Source: Thiorhodovibrio litoralis (GTDB lineage: Bacteria; Pseudomonadota; Gammaproteobacteria; Chromatiales; Chromatiaceae). From it: a DNA stretch of 64,000 nt. Below the pieces are notes generated by a model. The model worked only from the letters and a program-made list of their open reading frames with translations. It ran no database searches and was not told the DNA's origin. The stretch covers positions 1,054,001 through 1,118,000 of the forward strand of contig NZ_CP121473.1 of assembly GCF_033954455.1 (NCBI RefSeq), in the 5' to 3' direction. This document shows, piece by piece, positions 36,568 to 45,423 of this stretch; position 1 is the stretch's first letter, and each line of letters starts with the position of its first letter. A program made the translations under genes and the position numbers.

Positions 36568-38061
36568 ATGACCCTGCACCCCCGCGAAAACCATCAACTT
36601 GTCGGAAGGGACTCGGACGAGGGTTCAGGGGATGCGCTCTTGGCAATGGTGGCTGGGAGCTACCTGATCGCAGCCCTCGCCGGACTGCCGTTGTATGCGG
36701 ACGGCGGGCATTATCTGTTTCGCATCATCGTCGATGGCTTGCCCTATGTCCCCGATGGGCGGCTTGCGGCTGTCATCCCCCAACTCCCGGCGTGGCTGCT
36801 GGTCCAACTGGATGCGAGCCTGGTTGCGCTCAGGCTGGCGTTTTCTGCTGGGTATCTGCTGCTTCCGTTTCTGTCGCTGCTGGCATGCTGGTTGATCGTG
36901 CGTTCGTCCGTACCATGGCTGATGGTTTTACCAGCGAGCGGCGCTCTGTTGAATCAGATCAATGCCTCCGCCGTCTCGGAACTCCTCGCTATCGTCTATC
37001 TGATGTGGCCACTGGTGCTCGCCCTTAGCCGCTATGGCGAGCGCCGGATCATCAGGTTGCTGACCTGGCTGGCCGCGCCGGTGATGCTGACCTTGCATCC
37101 GGTCGCACTCTTGGCTTGTGTCGTGCTCGTCGTGGTGGTCGAGATGACGATCAGGGATCGACTGCTGTCAGCCTGGCTTGTGGTCTGCGCCTTGGCCCGG
37201 CTGCTCTGGAGCCTTCAAGGGCTCAGCGGGTATGAGCAATCGCACCTGGCGGGTGACGGAGTGCTGTGGTACCTGCTGACCCAGACACTTGGCCAGCATG
37301 CGATGCTGTTCGCCGTCACCCTGGTCGGTCTTGGCGTCGCAGTGGAATTGCTGCGCAGCCCGGTGCAGGGTTTCAGTCTTGCGCCCAGAGTCGCCGGAGC
37401 TTTGCTGGTGATGGCAGCGGTCTTGGTCGGGTTCGAGCTGATTTTGGGGCAGGGTTGGCGGCTGAAATCCGGCATAACCTTCCCTGTGCAGTTGCTGCTA
37501 ATGATAATCAGCGCATTGAGCGCGCCCGCCCGGGGGCAACGCGACCGGCTGAGATCAAGGCCAGGACCGGGACCAGGATCAAGAACATCGGGCGCGGGCG
37601 CGCGTTGGGCGCCGGTGCTGCGGATATCTTTGTTTGGGATTGCCGCTTTGATGCTGGTCAAGAGCGCCGCCTGGTGGACCGCAACGCGCGGGCTGCAGAA
37701 TGTGGTGAGCGAACCTGGCGACGCCTGTGTTCACCATGGTCGGCAGACCCCATTCGCGCTGCAATGGCCATGGATGGCGGTCATCGATGAATGGAATGCC
37801 CCGATGAATGCATTGCTGTTCCGCCCCGGTTTCCGAGCACCGGGGAGCGAAACCCTCGCTCCGATCGCAATTCTGCTGCCCCGTGACGGCTGCGAGCAGG
37901 TTGCCACCACCGGGATCGCTTACCTGACGCCGTGGTTACCGGTATCCTGGAGCCTTCTCGACCAGCGCTTCGGTCCGCTGCGAGCGCTGCCTTCCGAGCT
38001 GCCGCGTTCTGAGCCGCCCCTCTCAGAGTTGCCCCTGTCTGAGCCGCAAATGCCCCGCTGA
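36568..38061 (+). CDS. Polytopic membrane protein, possibly glycan-related
   Basis: About 497 residues starting at the ATG at 36568. Around ten hydrophobic segments, for example LLAMVAGSYLIAALAGLPLY, LRLAFSAGYLLLPFLSLLAC and APVMLTLHPVALLACVVLVV. The overall layout resembles membrane glycosyltransferases or unknown multi-pass proteins, but I see no diagnostic motif. A low-complexity loop (GPGPGSRTSGAG) and a C-terminal repeat tail (SELPRSEPPLSELPLSEP) are present. The next gene starts 2 bases after its stop, so the two are probably one operon. Confidence 0.7.
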   Translation: MTLHPRENHQLVGRDSDEGSGDALLAMVAGSYLIAALAGLPLYADGGHYLFRIIVDGLPYVPDGRLAAVIPQLPAWLLVQLDASLVALRLAFSAGYLLLPFLSLLACWLIVRSSVPWLMVLPASGALLNQINASAVSELLAIVYLMWPLVLALSRYGERRIIRLLTWLAAPVMLTLHPVALLACVVLVVVVEMTIRDRLLSAWLVVCALARLLWSLQGLSGYEQSHLAGDGVLWYLLTQTLGQHAMLFAVTLVGLGVAVELLRSPVQGFSLAPRVAGALLVMAAVLVGFELILGQGWRLKSGITFPVQLLLMIISALSAPARGQRDRLRSRPGPGPGSRTSGAGARWAPVLRISLFGIAALMLVKSAAWWTATRGLQNVVSEPGDACVHHGRQTPFALQWPWMAVIDEWNAPMNALLFRPGFRAPGSETLAPIAILLPRDGCEQVATTGIAYLTPWLPVSWSLLDQRFGPLRALPSELPRSEPPLSELPLSEPQMPR

Positions 38062-38063
38062 CT

Positions 38064-39035
38064 ATGAACGCAAGCACTCAAACCAATGCCGCGGACAAAC
38101 TTTGGACCTTGATCCTTGCCGCGTCGCGCCTGGGGCGCTCGCGAGCTCTGGACCTTGAGGTCGCGGCCGGCTATGCGCTTGGCGACGGCCAGGAGCCCGC
38201 GCTGAAACCCTTGAGGGACCAGCAAGGGCGCGCCGCAATCGAGTGGTTGCCGAGAACGGGCTGGCAGCTGTCCGACACAACAACGGAAGAGCCGATGCGC
38301 TCCCTCGCCGAGCTGTATCTTCCGCTTTGCAACCCGCTGAACAACAGCAGCATGGTCTTCGCCCATCTGGGGCAAAGTATCGACAGTTGCGTCGCGACCG
38401 CCTGCGGCGATTCCTGCTACGTCACCGGGGAGGAAAATCTGCGTCATCTGCACCGCATGCGCGCCCTTTCCGACGCCGTGCTGGTTGGAACGGAGACAGC
38501 CGCCTGCGACAACCCCAAGCTGACCACTCGGCTGGTGGAAGGAAAAAACGCGATCCGGGTCATCCTCGACCGCCGCCGCCGGTTGCCGCCGGGTCTTGGT
38601 GTCTTCACCGACACCGATGCGGAGACCTGGCTGGTGTGCGACCATGATCAACTCGATGCACCCGGCTCTGTTCCCGCGCGAGGCCGGCTGATCGGGTTGC
38701 CGACCCGCGATGGCCATCTCGACCTGGTGAGCTTAATCGAACGGCTTGCTGAGCTCGGCATCCAGCGCTTGTTCATCGAGGGCGGCGGCGCGACCGTATC
38801 GGCATTCGTGGCCGAGGGTCTGGTCGACCGGCTGCAAGTCGCCATCGCCCCGCTGTTGATCGGCGCCGGGCGGGTTGGGCTGTCACCGCCGGCCAGCGAC
38901 CTCCTGCGCAACGCCATCTACCCGTCCTGTCGCCTCTATCGCATGGGACGAGATATCCTCTACGACATGGACATGCGCCGTCCCCAGGACGGACGCACGG
39001 ATCAGCCGCCGACCGGTTTAGAGCGAATTGCCTAG
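38064..39035 (+). CDS. RibD C-terminal-type reductase
   Basis: A 323-residue protein. The central and C-terminal part (about 95-305) matches the RibD-C/dihydrofolate-reductase-like reductases: VFAHLGQSIDSCVAT, HRMRALSDAVLVGTETAACD, NPKLTTRLVEGKN, IQRLFIEGGGATVSAFVAEG, and DRLQVAIAPLLIGAGRVGL. In riboflavin synthesis this domain reduces a pyrimidinone with NADPH; stand-alone copies with no deaminase domain, as here, often have other roles. The N-terminal 90 residues are unassigned. It starts 2 bases after the upstream membrane-protein gene. Confidence 0.8.
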   Translation: MNASTQTNAADKLWTLILAASRLGRSRALDLEVAAGYALGDGQEPALKPLRDQQGRAAIEWLPRTGWQLSDTTTEEPMRSLAELYLPLCNPLNNSSMVFAHLGQSIDSCVATACGDSCYVTGEENLRHLHRMRALSDAVLVGTETAACDNPKLTTRLVEGKNAIRVILDRRRRLPPGLGVFTDTDAETWLVCDHDQLDAPGSVPARGRLIGLPTRDGHLDLVSLIERLAELGIQRLFIEGGGATVSAFVAEGLVDRLQVAIAPLLIGAGRVGLSPPASDLLRNAIYPSCRLYRMGRDILYDMDMRRPQDGRTDQPPTGLERIA

Positions 39036-39848
39036 GCCTGCGAGGGAACAGTTGGGAGACTCCGGCTGCCGAGCCCCGCTGCTTCCAACATTATCTCGTC
39101 CCGGACTTCTAAGATTCGCTCGCCTGACTTCCGCCGATCTTTCCGCACTGCGGCACCGGGCTAGAGGCGGCGGAAGGGTCCGTTCTCGACCCAATGCAGA
39201 CACTTTATATGATAACCCCGGCGTCGGGAATGCGTTCCGTAGCGGACGCTGCGAGGTTCGTCGCGTTGATTACCGAGGCCGACCCCGCCCGATCGCCCCT
39301 GTTTGCTGACGCCAGCAGGGGAGGATGCCCCCGAGCCGATGCCGAACTGGGGTCTGTTCGGTCAGCCCGAGCCTGTCGCCGAGCACGATCAGCGCATCGC
39401 TTGGTAGCCGTCGCCTCCTGCAAGAGAGGGGCGCCCCTGTTCTGCGGGTTCGCTGGCTCCGGATTCTCGCCCCAGCGCCCGGAAATACGCGCGCTCGCAA
39501 CACTCGCGACGTCCGTCAGCCCCGCAGTTGGACGTTGACCGCGCACCCCACCCCCGCTAATCTCCTTCCTCGGGCCAACCTGGACGCTCAGGGTGGCTTG
39601 GATTTCCTATCCGTCATGGGTCGGTGGATAGAGTCGCTTTCCCTCGCCTCCGGCGAGAACAAAGGCAAGAACCTTGAGCTGCATATCGCCTCCTATGCTG
39701 TCGGGTGTTATTTGGTGCGTTGATCGATGCGTTCGGTCCGCGGATCTGCACTCATCGGTGCAGGCGATCACCCGATAGTCACCGGCGATAAAAAACACGG
39801 CCAACCAAACCGTTAAAGTAACAAAGTAGAACTAATGACAGCCTAGTC
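39036..39848. other. 813-base region without an intact gene
   Basis: No intact gene. About half of it (39190-39612) is a decayed IS91-family end, listed separately. The remainder shows no ribosome sites or protein-like frames. A 14-base stretch at 39818-39831 (gtaacaaagtagaa) also occurs at 36486-36499. Confidence 0.6.
39190..39612 (+). mobile_element. Decayed IS91-family 3' end
   Basis: Matches the 3' end of the IS91-type remnant at 55612-56064. It has the tail PEPMPNWGLFGQPEPVAEHD followed by QRIAW and TAG (39405-39407), where the other copy has MPDWDLLQQPEPDVEFDQ and then RVSW. Both end in the same roughly 42-bp sequence, which begins cgggccaacctggacgctca (39571-39612; the other copy is at 56023-56064). 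The upstream part is badly frameshifted. It is a remnant only. Confidence 0.65.
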
Positions 39849-42044
39849 TTATTGGCGTGGCTGCACCTTGAGCTCGACACGGCGGTTGAGGGCGCGACCT
39901 TCTGGGGTGTCGTTAGGGGCTATTGGGTTGTCTGGGCCGTAACCACGTACTTCAAGGCGCGCGGGATCGATGCCGGCATTGATTAGATAATCCGCGACAG
40001 CTTGCGCACGCTCATCGGAGAGGCGGAGATTTATAGCGTGCACACCTTCGTTGTCTGAATGTCCCTGAATTTCGATTTGGATTTCAGGGGTTCTGCGCAA
40101 GACCTCCAGCACTTGATCAATCGACGCGGTGTCGATGCCGGCGAGACTAGCGCTGTTGGTGCGGAACTTCAGATCGCTGAGCACCCAGCAACCGCGCTCG
40201 TCAGTGGTGATACCTTCAGGGGTGTCTTTGCAGTTATCGGATGCATCATCGACGCCATCGCCATCATCGTCGATTTTAGGCGTGCAACCACGGGTGTCGA
40301 CTGGAGTGTCTGCAGTGCTGCCGGGGCACTGATCAAGGCTGTCAGGAACGCCGTCGGCGTCGGCGTCGAGCGCGCAGCCATGGGTATCGACCGGGCTCCC
40401 TGCGGCACTGTCGGGGCATTGATCGAGGCTGTCTGGAATACCATCGGCGTCGGCGTCGAGCGCGCAGCCATCGGCATCGACTGGGGTGTCCGCCGGCGTC
40501 TTGCCGCACAAATCCATGCAATCGGAGATGCCGTCGCCGTCGCGATCCGGAAGACATCCCTGGGCATCGACTGGATTGCCCGGCGCGGTGTCAGCGCATT
40601 GATCGAGTTCGTCAGGGACGCCGTCGGCATCGGCATCAGGGGGGCAGCCGTGCGTGTCTACCGCGAGCTTGGGCGCGGTCTCGGGGCAATGATCGACGGC
40701 ATCATTGACACCGTCGCGGTCCTGGTCGCGGGCGCGCAGGCGTTGCTCGAGCAGCCGCGCGGGCCTGCGAAACAGCCCATCGGGCAATAATTCGACATAG
40801 AGTTTGACCACATCGGGATTATCGCTCCGGCGCACCCGACTCCACAATTCGCTGTCGATTCGACGCAGGCGCGCTTGTGGGGAGATGCGAGCCTGGCCTG
40901 GCATTGGCACGATGGCATCGTTCGAGCGGGCATCCTTGACGATACCACTGAGCAGTGGAGCGACCACGTCGGCGCGCCGTTCGTCACTCAGGGGAACGAA
41001 GCCGAGTGCGCGCAGATAGCCATCTGGCCCGGTCGCCGCCTCACTGGTCAATTCGGTCACAAACTCACGCAACCCCGGGATGACACCAATTTGACCGTTA
41101 CGGATAAATAAATAGACCGGTCTCGCGCCCGGATAATTATCATCGTTGATGGTCTCGACCGTTGGCAAGGCGCCATTCAAGGCTACCGGCCGCAGGAGCT
41201 GGGCGTTGCTGACGAGTGTGGACTGATCGACAACGATAAGCTGGCCAGGATCGAATCCGTCCTTGTTCTCCAGCACTTTTTCCAGCTCCTCAAGGTAAGG
41301 TTCAATCACCTCATCGTCGCGAAGTTGCGTGCATTGGCGTTCAAATTCCTCGGCATTTTTCTCTTCCAAGGCCGCGAAGTAAGGGATTTCCCGACAACCC
41401 GTGCGCAGGATGTCGAGAAAAAGATCGTAGGCCACCGACGCTCGCGGTGGAACGATCAGGATAATGGGCGCGTCCGGCAAGCTGGGTTCAACCTCGCTCC
41501 AAACGCGGTAAGGATTGTCCATTAACACAACTTGGGTTGCGGCATCGGCTGGTTCCGCCGGCCGGGGTTGTTCGGCGTCAGTGACGGGCTCGGGAACGGC
41601 TGCGGCCAAGGCCAGAAACAAGGTGCGCGGCGCAATATCCGCGAACCCGTCCTCGAACGCGGCCAAGGCTACCGCGTCGTATCCTAGTTGCAGGCTTGCC
41701 AACTCGCTGACGCCGTTGCGCACGCAAATGGCTTGTTCGCGCTCACTCATCTCGCGGTTGGCAAGCGCTAGATCGGGGAATTCCGATCCCTCGCCGCTGC
41801 AGAGAAGCTTGAAGGCGGTGCGGGTGTCGGTGATCTCGATGCGCGGAAATTTGAACGGCGTGGTGCGCCCAAAACGGTCGGACAGCTCGGAGAAAAACGG
41901 ATAGACCGTACGCGGACCGATCACGCTGACATGATCGCGCAGGGCAGCCGCGACGACCGACGCGCCGCACAGACTAGCAACAAGCACCAGCGCAAGCGTT
42001 TTGCGCTTTCCAGAACGACGGTTGGCGAAGCGACCGATGCTCAT
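39849..42044 (-). CDS. PstS-like/thrombospondin-3/OmpA fusion protein
   Basis: About 731 residues from the ATG at 42044. An N-terminal signal or anchor (KTLALVLVASLCGASVVAAA) is followed by a phosphate-binding-protein-like domain (about 30-420: SVIGPRTVYPFFSELSDRFG, KLLCSGEGSEFPDLALANR, LASLQLGYDAVALAAFEDG). Next come thrombospondin type 3 calcium-binding repeats (about 434-614, units like DADADGVPDSLDQCP), and then an OmpA peptidoglycan-binding domain (about 618-731: LKFRTNSASL, IQGHSDNEG, LSDERAQAVADYLINAGID, RRVELKV). It probably sits in the outer membrane or periplasm and tethers a ligand-sensing domain to the wall. It is last in a five-gene leftward block. Confidence 0.85.
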   Translation of the reverse strand: MSIGRFANRRSGKRKTLALVLVASLCGASVVAAALRDHVSVIGPRTVYPFFSELSDRFGRTTPFKFPRIEITDTRTAFKLLCSGEGSEFPDLALANREMSEREQAICVRNGVSELASLQLGYDAVALAAFEDGFADIAPRTLFLALAAAVPEPVTDAEQPRPAEPADAATQVVLMDNPYRVWSEVEPSLPDAPIILIVPPRASVAYDLFLDILRTGCREIPYFAALEEKNAEEFERQCTQLRDDEVIEPYLEELEKVLENKDGFDPGQLIVVDQSTLVSNAQLLRPVALNGALPTVETINDDNYPGARPVYLFIRNGQIGVIPGLREFVTELTSEAATGPDGYLRALGFVPLSDERRADVVAPLLSGIVKDARSNDAIVPMPGQARISPQARLRRIDSELWSRVRRSDNPDVVKLYVELLPDGLFRRPARLLEQRLRARDQDRDGVNDAVDHCPETAPKLAVDTHGCPPDADADGVPDELDQCADTAPGNPVDAQGCLPDRDGDGISDCMDLCGKTPADTPVDADGCALDADADGIPDSLDQCPDSAAGSPVDTHGCALDADADGVPDSLDQCPGSTADTPVDTRGCTPKIDDDGDGVDDASDNCKDTPEGITTDERGCWVLSDLKFRTNSASLAGIDTASIDQVLEVLRRTPEIQIEIQGHSDNEGVHAINLRLSDERAQAVADYLINAGIDPARLEVRGYGPDNPIAPNDTPEGRALNRRVELKVQPRQ

Positions 42045-42049
42045 ACGCC

Positions 42050-42238
42050 TTAGCTGCGCCGCGGTTTGTCGCGCGGCGCCGAGGCGAGGAGCAACAGCAG
42101 CCCAATGATGGGCGTGAGCACAATGGAGCCAAAGAAATAGCCCCAACCGCCCATGGTTCTATTGCGACCGAATAATCCGATGATGATCGCGAGTCCGGTA
42201 TAGGCCACCACGGCCATGGGGATCATGAATGGGTGCAT
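42050..42238 (-). CDS. Small 62-residue membrane protein
   Basis: Two hydrophobic segments (MIPMAVVAYTGLAIIIGLFG and GYFFGSIVLTPIIGLLLLLA) form a hairpin, and the C terminus is basic (RDKPRRS). It resembles small superinfection-type or transporter-accessory membrane proteins but has no assigned family. It ends 5 bases before the PstS/OmpA fusion and starts 39 bases after the binding lipoprotein, so it is in the same transcript. Confidence 0.65.
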   Translation of the reverse strand: MHPFMIPMAVVAYTGLAIIIGLFGRNRTMGGWGYFFGSIVLTPIIGLLLLLASAPRDKPRRS

Positions 42239-42277
42239 GTGGTTTTCTCAAGACGAGTGGGACAGGAAGCCTCGTAA

Positions 42278-43570
42278 TTACGACCCTTCCACGAGGGGGC
42301 TTGAAACATCGGTAGGAACATTCCCCTCAGCAGAAGGAGACTGGATCTGTCCTTCTTCGAGGGGCTCCGGGACATAGGTATGGACACCGCCTTCAGCGGA
42401 ATGAAATTGGATTTGTCCTTCCTCGAGGTGGGCGAAATCGAGGGTCTTGGCATAAATGCTGCCGTCCTGGTCGAAGGAATGACGCCCGGTGATGCCCTGC
42501 CAAGACAGGGTATAGCGGATAATGGTCGCCACCGAGAACGGCACTGTGCTCTTGGCTTTCTTCATCGCCTCCGCCAACATTGTCACGGTATCGTAGCCCT
42601 GTGCGGCCCAACCATCGGGGTCGATGTCGTAACGCTCATTGAACTGTCGTATAAACTGCCTCGTGCGCCAGTTGTCGGCATAAGGATTAAACAGAATAGG
42701 GATAATCAACGGCGGAGTCTCCTCTCCCAGCTCCCGATGCAGGGCGAGCGGATCATTCATGCTACCGAGCAGAAACGGGATACGGAAGTTCATTTCGATG
42801 CCCTGTTTGACAATATCCTCGGTATTCGCGTTTCCCGCCGCGAGAAACAGGGCATCGAATCCCGCGTAGCCAAAGCCAGCGATAATTTCGCGGAAGTTCT
42901 CGCGCTGATCGAAGAACGACTGCCGGCTGACGATATCCAGACCGAGGGCGGCCGCCTGCTTGGCGAAGGCCTTGGCGATTTCGAAGGATTCGTCGTTACG
43001 GCTGTTGAGAATACCGATGCGGCGATAGCCAAGACTAAACGCCTGGGTCGCAATTTGGGCACCGATCAGCTCGTTATCCGGAACGGTACTGAATACGTAT
43101 TGAAAGCTGTGCTCGGTGAGCGAGCGATCGGTGACAGCGGGATTGATGAACAGGATGCCGGCCTGTTCGTAAATGATCGAGGCCGCGATGGCGGTTGCCG
43201 TGTTGGAGTGACCAATGACGGCAACGATGTCGGGGTTGTCGCGCACGCTGCGCCCAACCTCAACGCCGCGGCTGCCGCCATCGCCATCGACGATGGCATC
43301 GTCGAAGTCCACGAAGGCAAGCGGTCGATCGAGAATGCCGCCGGCGGCATTGATACGCTCCAGGGCAAGTGTTGCGCCCTTGATGAAATCATCTTCGCGC
43401 GTACTATCCCAGACAAGGGCAATTTGAATCGGGCCTTCCCCAAGCGCGGCACGGGCCACGCGTTGGTTCTCGCTCACCTTGCCGCAACCGATCAGTAGCA
43501 GTCCGATGAAAAACAGCAGCAGACCGAGGCACGGTCGGCGACAGCGGGGCTCCACGGTAACAGCGATCAA
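42278..43570 (-). CDS. Type I periplasmic binding lipoprotein (branched-chain amino-acid type)
   Basis: A 430-residue lipoprotein: lipobox LLLIGC (Cys at about 29), then a Peripla_BP_6 domain (about 45-390; IQIALVWDSTREDDFIKGAT, ALERINAAGGILDRPLAFVD, VAVIGHSNTATAIAASIIYE, GWAAQGYDTVTMLAEAM). The TTG at 43570 overlaps the upstream stop (TTGA); a GTG at 43555 is the alternative start. The last 50 residues are two imperfect 22-residue repeats (LEEGQIQ...) plus a partial third, outside the domain. No cognate permease or ATPase is nearby, so a sensing role with its neighbours is more likely than transport. Confidence 0.8.
   Translation of the reverse strand: MIAVTVEPRCRRPCLGLLLFFIGLLLIGCGKVSENQRVARAALGEGPIQIALVWDSTREDDFIKGATLALERINAAGGILDRPLAFVDFDDAIVDGDGGSRGVEVGRSVRDNPDIVAVIGHSNTATAIAASIIYEQAGILFINPAVTDRSLTEHSFQYVFSTVPDNELIGAQIATQAFSLGYRRIGILNSRNDESFEIAKAFAKQAAALGLDIVSRQSFFDQRENFREIIAGFGYAGFDALFLAAGNANTEDIVKQGIEMNFRIPFLLGSMNDPLALHRELGEETPPLIIPILFNPYADNWRTRQFIRQFNERYDIDPDGWAAQGYDTVTMLAEAMKKAKSTVPFSVATIIRYTLSWQGITGRHSFDQDGSIYAKTLDFAHLEEGQIQFHSAEGGVHTYVPEPLEEGQIQSPSAEGNVPTDVSSPLVEGS
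42284..42441 (-). repeat. 66-bp tandem repeats encoding the lipoprotein tail
   Basis: Two diverged head-to-tail units of about 66 bp plus a partial one encode LEEGQIQFHSAEGGVHTYVP and then LEEGQIQSPSAEGNVPTDVS. They extend the protein beyond the normal domain end. Confidence 0.7.
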
Positions 43571-44697
43571 GGCGCCGGCGGTCCCGACGCATTGGCGGAT
43601 GCCGGCGAACTCGGCTTGAGGCTGGGCGGTGATAATCCTGCATTCGCTCCAGGAGCCGCTTCATCGGCAGACGATGACATTCCCGCGGCGCTGGTTTCGC
43701 GGGCTATCCCCGCATCCGATGAAACCTCCAATGCGCTGGCCTCAGTCGTTGGCACATTGTCGACGGGCGCCGTCTTGTCGGGAGCAAACATATCGGCGCC
43801 GAGAATTACCGGTAAGCCCCCATCACCGGCACCGATGATCACGATCTTGGAATTGTTCGATTGGGCCAGCTCACGGGTGGCACCGATCCCTTCCCAAAGG
43901 ATCATCTCCTGGGTCAAGGTTTCGGCGATGGTGGCCTGGTAGTCGTGAATACCCTGGGCCTCGATGCGTTTGCGCTCGGCTTCCTGGTTAGCGGCTGCGA
44001 GAATGTACTCGTAGGCATACCAGTGCTGCTGTTCGACCAGTTTGGCCTTGATCGCCTTGCGGATTTCGTCGGGAAGCGAGACGGTGCGGATAATGATGTC
44101 GTCTATGTAGACAAATTTCTGTCCGGCCTCCTCAATGGCCTTGACGATAATATCAGTCAGAATCCCTTCCTTGTTCGTGTAAATATCCTCGGGATCGTGC
44201 TTGCCGATATTGCGGCGCAAAACCGATTCCACCTGCGGCACCACGATGGTTTTGACGTAGTCCGGCCCCACGCGCTGATGCAGCAATCCGACCATTTCAA
44301 ATTCGGGATGGTAACGAATGGCGAGCGTGAGCGTGATGGTCAGCCCTTTGTTGGTCAGAACATCGAATTGGTGCAGTACCGTTTGCACCCGCGTGTTGTA
44401 GACGAACATGCGGTTCCAGGGCCAGAGGAGATGCAGCCCTTCCGGATATACCTGATCCGTCACGGTTCCGCCGTCGAACGGTCGGTATAGAACGCCTGCC
44501 TCGCCGGGGCGGATCATCGCTACGATACCGTGCCACAAATACATGACGACGAGAATGGCGGCAAGCAGTGCCATCGCGATGACCGGCGGCACATGATCCA
44601 GGAAAGCGCGTTTCGAAAAGGATCTGCGAGAACGCTTGCGCGCCTCGCGATCAGCTTTGCCCACCCGCGCGTTGATCGGCGCTTCGGTTTCGGTCAT
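43567..44697 (-). CDS. SPFH/band 7 membrane protein
   Basis: About 376 residues from the ATG at 44697. A basic cytoplasmic N terminus, one membrane segment (about 36-57, VIAMALLAAILVVMYLWHGIV), then an SPFH domain (about 60-260: GVLYRPFDGGTVTDQVYPEG, LHLLWPWNRMFVYNTRVQTV, ILTDIIVKAIEEAGQKFVYI, IIIRTVSLPDEIRKAIKAKL). The end is Ala/Ser/Pro-rich and low in complexity. SPFH proteins form membrane scaffolds that organise or protect other membrane proteins. Its stop overlaps the TTG start of the binding lipoprotein. Likely role: scaffold for the envelope proteins made with it. Confidence 0.88.
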   Translation of the reverse strand: MTETEAPINARVGKADREARKRSRRSFSKRAFLDHVPPVIAMALLAAILVVMYLWHGIVAMIRPGEAGVLYRPFDGGTVTDQVYPEGLHLLWPWNRMFVYNTRVQTVLHQFDVLTNKGLTITLTLAIRYHPEFEMVGLLHQRVGPDYVKTIVVPQVESVLRRNIGKHDPEDIYTNKEGILTDIIVKAIEEAGQKFVYIDDIIIRTVSLPDEIRKAIKAKLVEQQHWYAYEYILAAANQEAERKRIEAQGIHDYQATIAETLTQEMILWEGIGATRELAQSNNSKIVIIGAGDGGLPVILGADMFAPDKTAPVDNVPTTEASALEVSSDAGIARETSAAGMSSSADEAAPGANAGLSPPSLKPSSPASANASGPPAP

Positions 44698-44815
44698 AAA
44701 AGCCAAAATCCCGGTGTGTATACCCCAAGCTGCGGCCAAGGCCACCATGGCCGCGGGCCGCTCTTAAAAAAATCACCCGAGTTGAGAGGCAAGCGGGAGG
44801 GAACCTGTGATGCCT

Positions 44816-45364
44816 TTACTGAGCCGAGTCGGCTGGCTGCTTGTTTTCCTCGGCCACTTGCGCGGCCACGTCTTTGCCCTTGCGGAACTGTTCGCGGAAA
44901 CTTTTGCGAACATTCTTGGGGTTGAAGTCCATGAGTGTGCCGCCGGAAGCGAAATGCGCAGCGAACACCTTTCCGACTGCATAGGTCAGTGCACCGGCCA
45001 GAACGGAGACGCCTGCCGCACCAGCGACGCTTCCCAGCCCGGGGATGATTTTAACGAAACTGGCCAGAGTAGCGCCGAAAGCCGCAGGCAGAACACCGCC
45101 AATGAGCGACAGCACCAAGGTTTTGGCGATGTTCTCAGAGTATTTGATGCCGTAGAGCTGAGATAGACCATGCACCATCTTCAACTGCACGGCGACAATG
45201 GAAACCATGTCGAAGACAGGAATCGGCACAAGCCCCAAACCCATGGCGGCGATGACATGACTGCGGATTCGCGCCGAAACCGCATTTGCATCGACAGTAA
45301 CCGCCTCACTCGGGACGGCGTCGGTGGTCGGCGTGGATTCCTCAGATTCAGTGGTATAGGTCAT
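44816..45364 (-). CDS. DUF697-family membrane protein
   Basis: About 182 residues from the ATG at 45364 (GAGG about 10 bases upstream); longer frames upstream do not look coded. A Thr/Glu-rich N terminus of 25 residues, then a DUF697 (YcjF-like) domain with hydrophobic hairpins: HVIAAMGLGLVPIPVFDMVS, LVLSLIGGVLPAAFGATLAS, IPGLGSVAGAAGVSVLAGAL. The C terminus is charged. DUF697 proteins are often linked to membrane-stress GTPases; none is here. It is first in the leftward block and diverges from the ABC exporter genes. Confidence 0.8.
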   Translation of the reverse strand: MTYTTESEESTPTTDAVPSEAVTVDANAVSARIRSHVIAAMGLGLVPIPVFDMVSIVAVQLKMVHGLSQLYGIKYSENIAKTLVLSLIGGVLPAAFGATLASFVKIIPGLGSVAGAAGVSVLAGALTYAVGKVFAAHFASGGTLMDFNPKNVRKSFREQFRKGKDVAAQVAEENKQPADSAQ

Positions 45365-45423
45365 TGTTAAGTCCTCGTGCACCGCGATGGCTGAAGTGGC
45401 TGAAAATCGAGAGGAGGCTTGGC

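Noticed and set aside
39036-39200. Possible tRNA or small RNA after the RibD-C gene
   Set aside because: I could not fold a cloverleaf or find conserved tRNA loops; only IS91 debris is recognisable nearby.
44766-44814. Terminator between the DUF697 and SPFH genes
   Set aside because: A T7 run on the minus strand follows only a weak 5-bp stem (atcac/gtgat) with a very long loop; not convincing enough to list.
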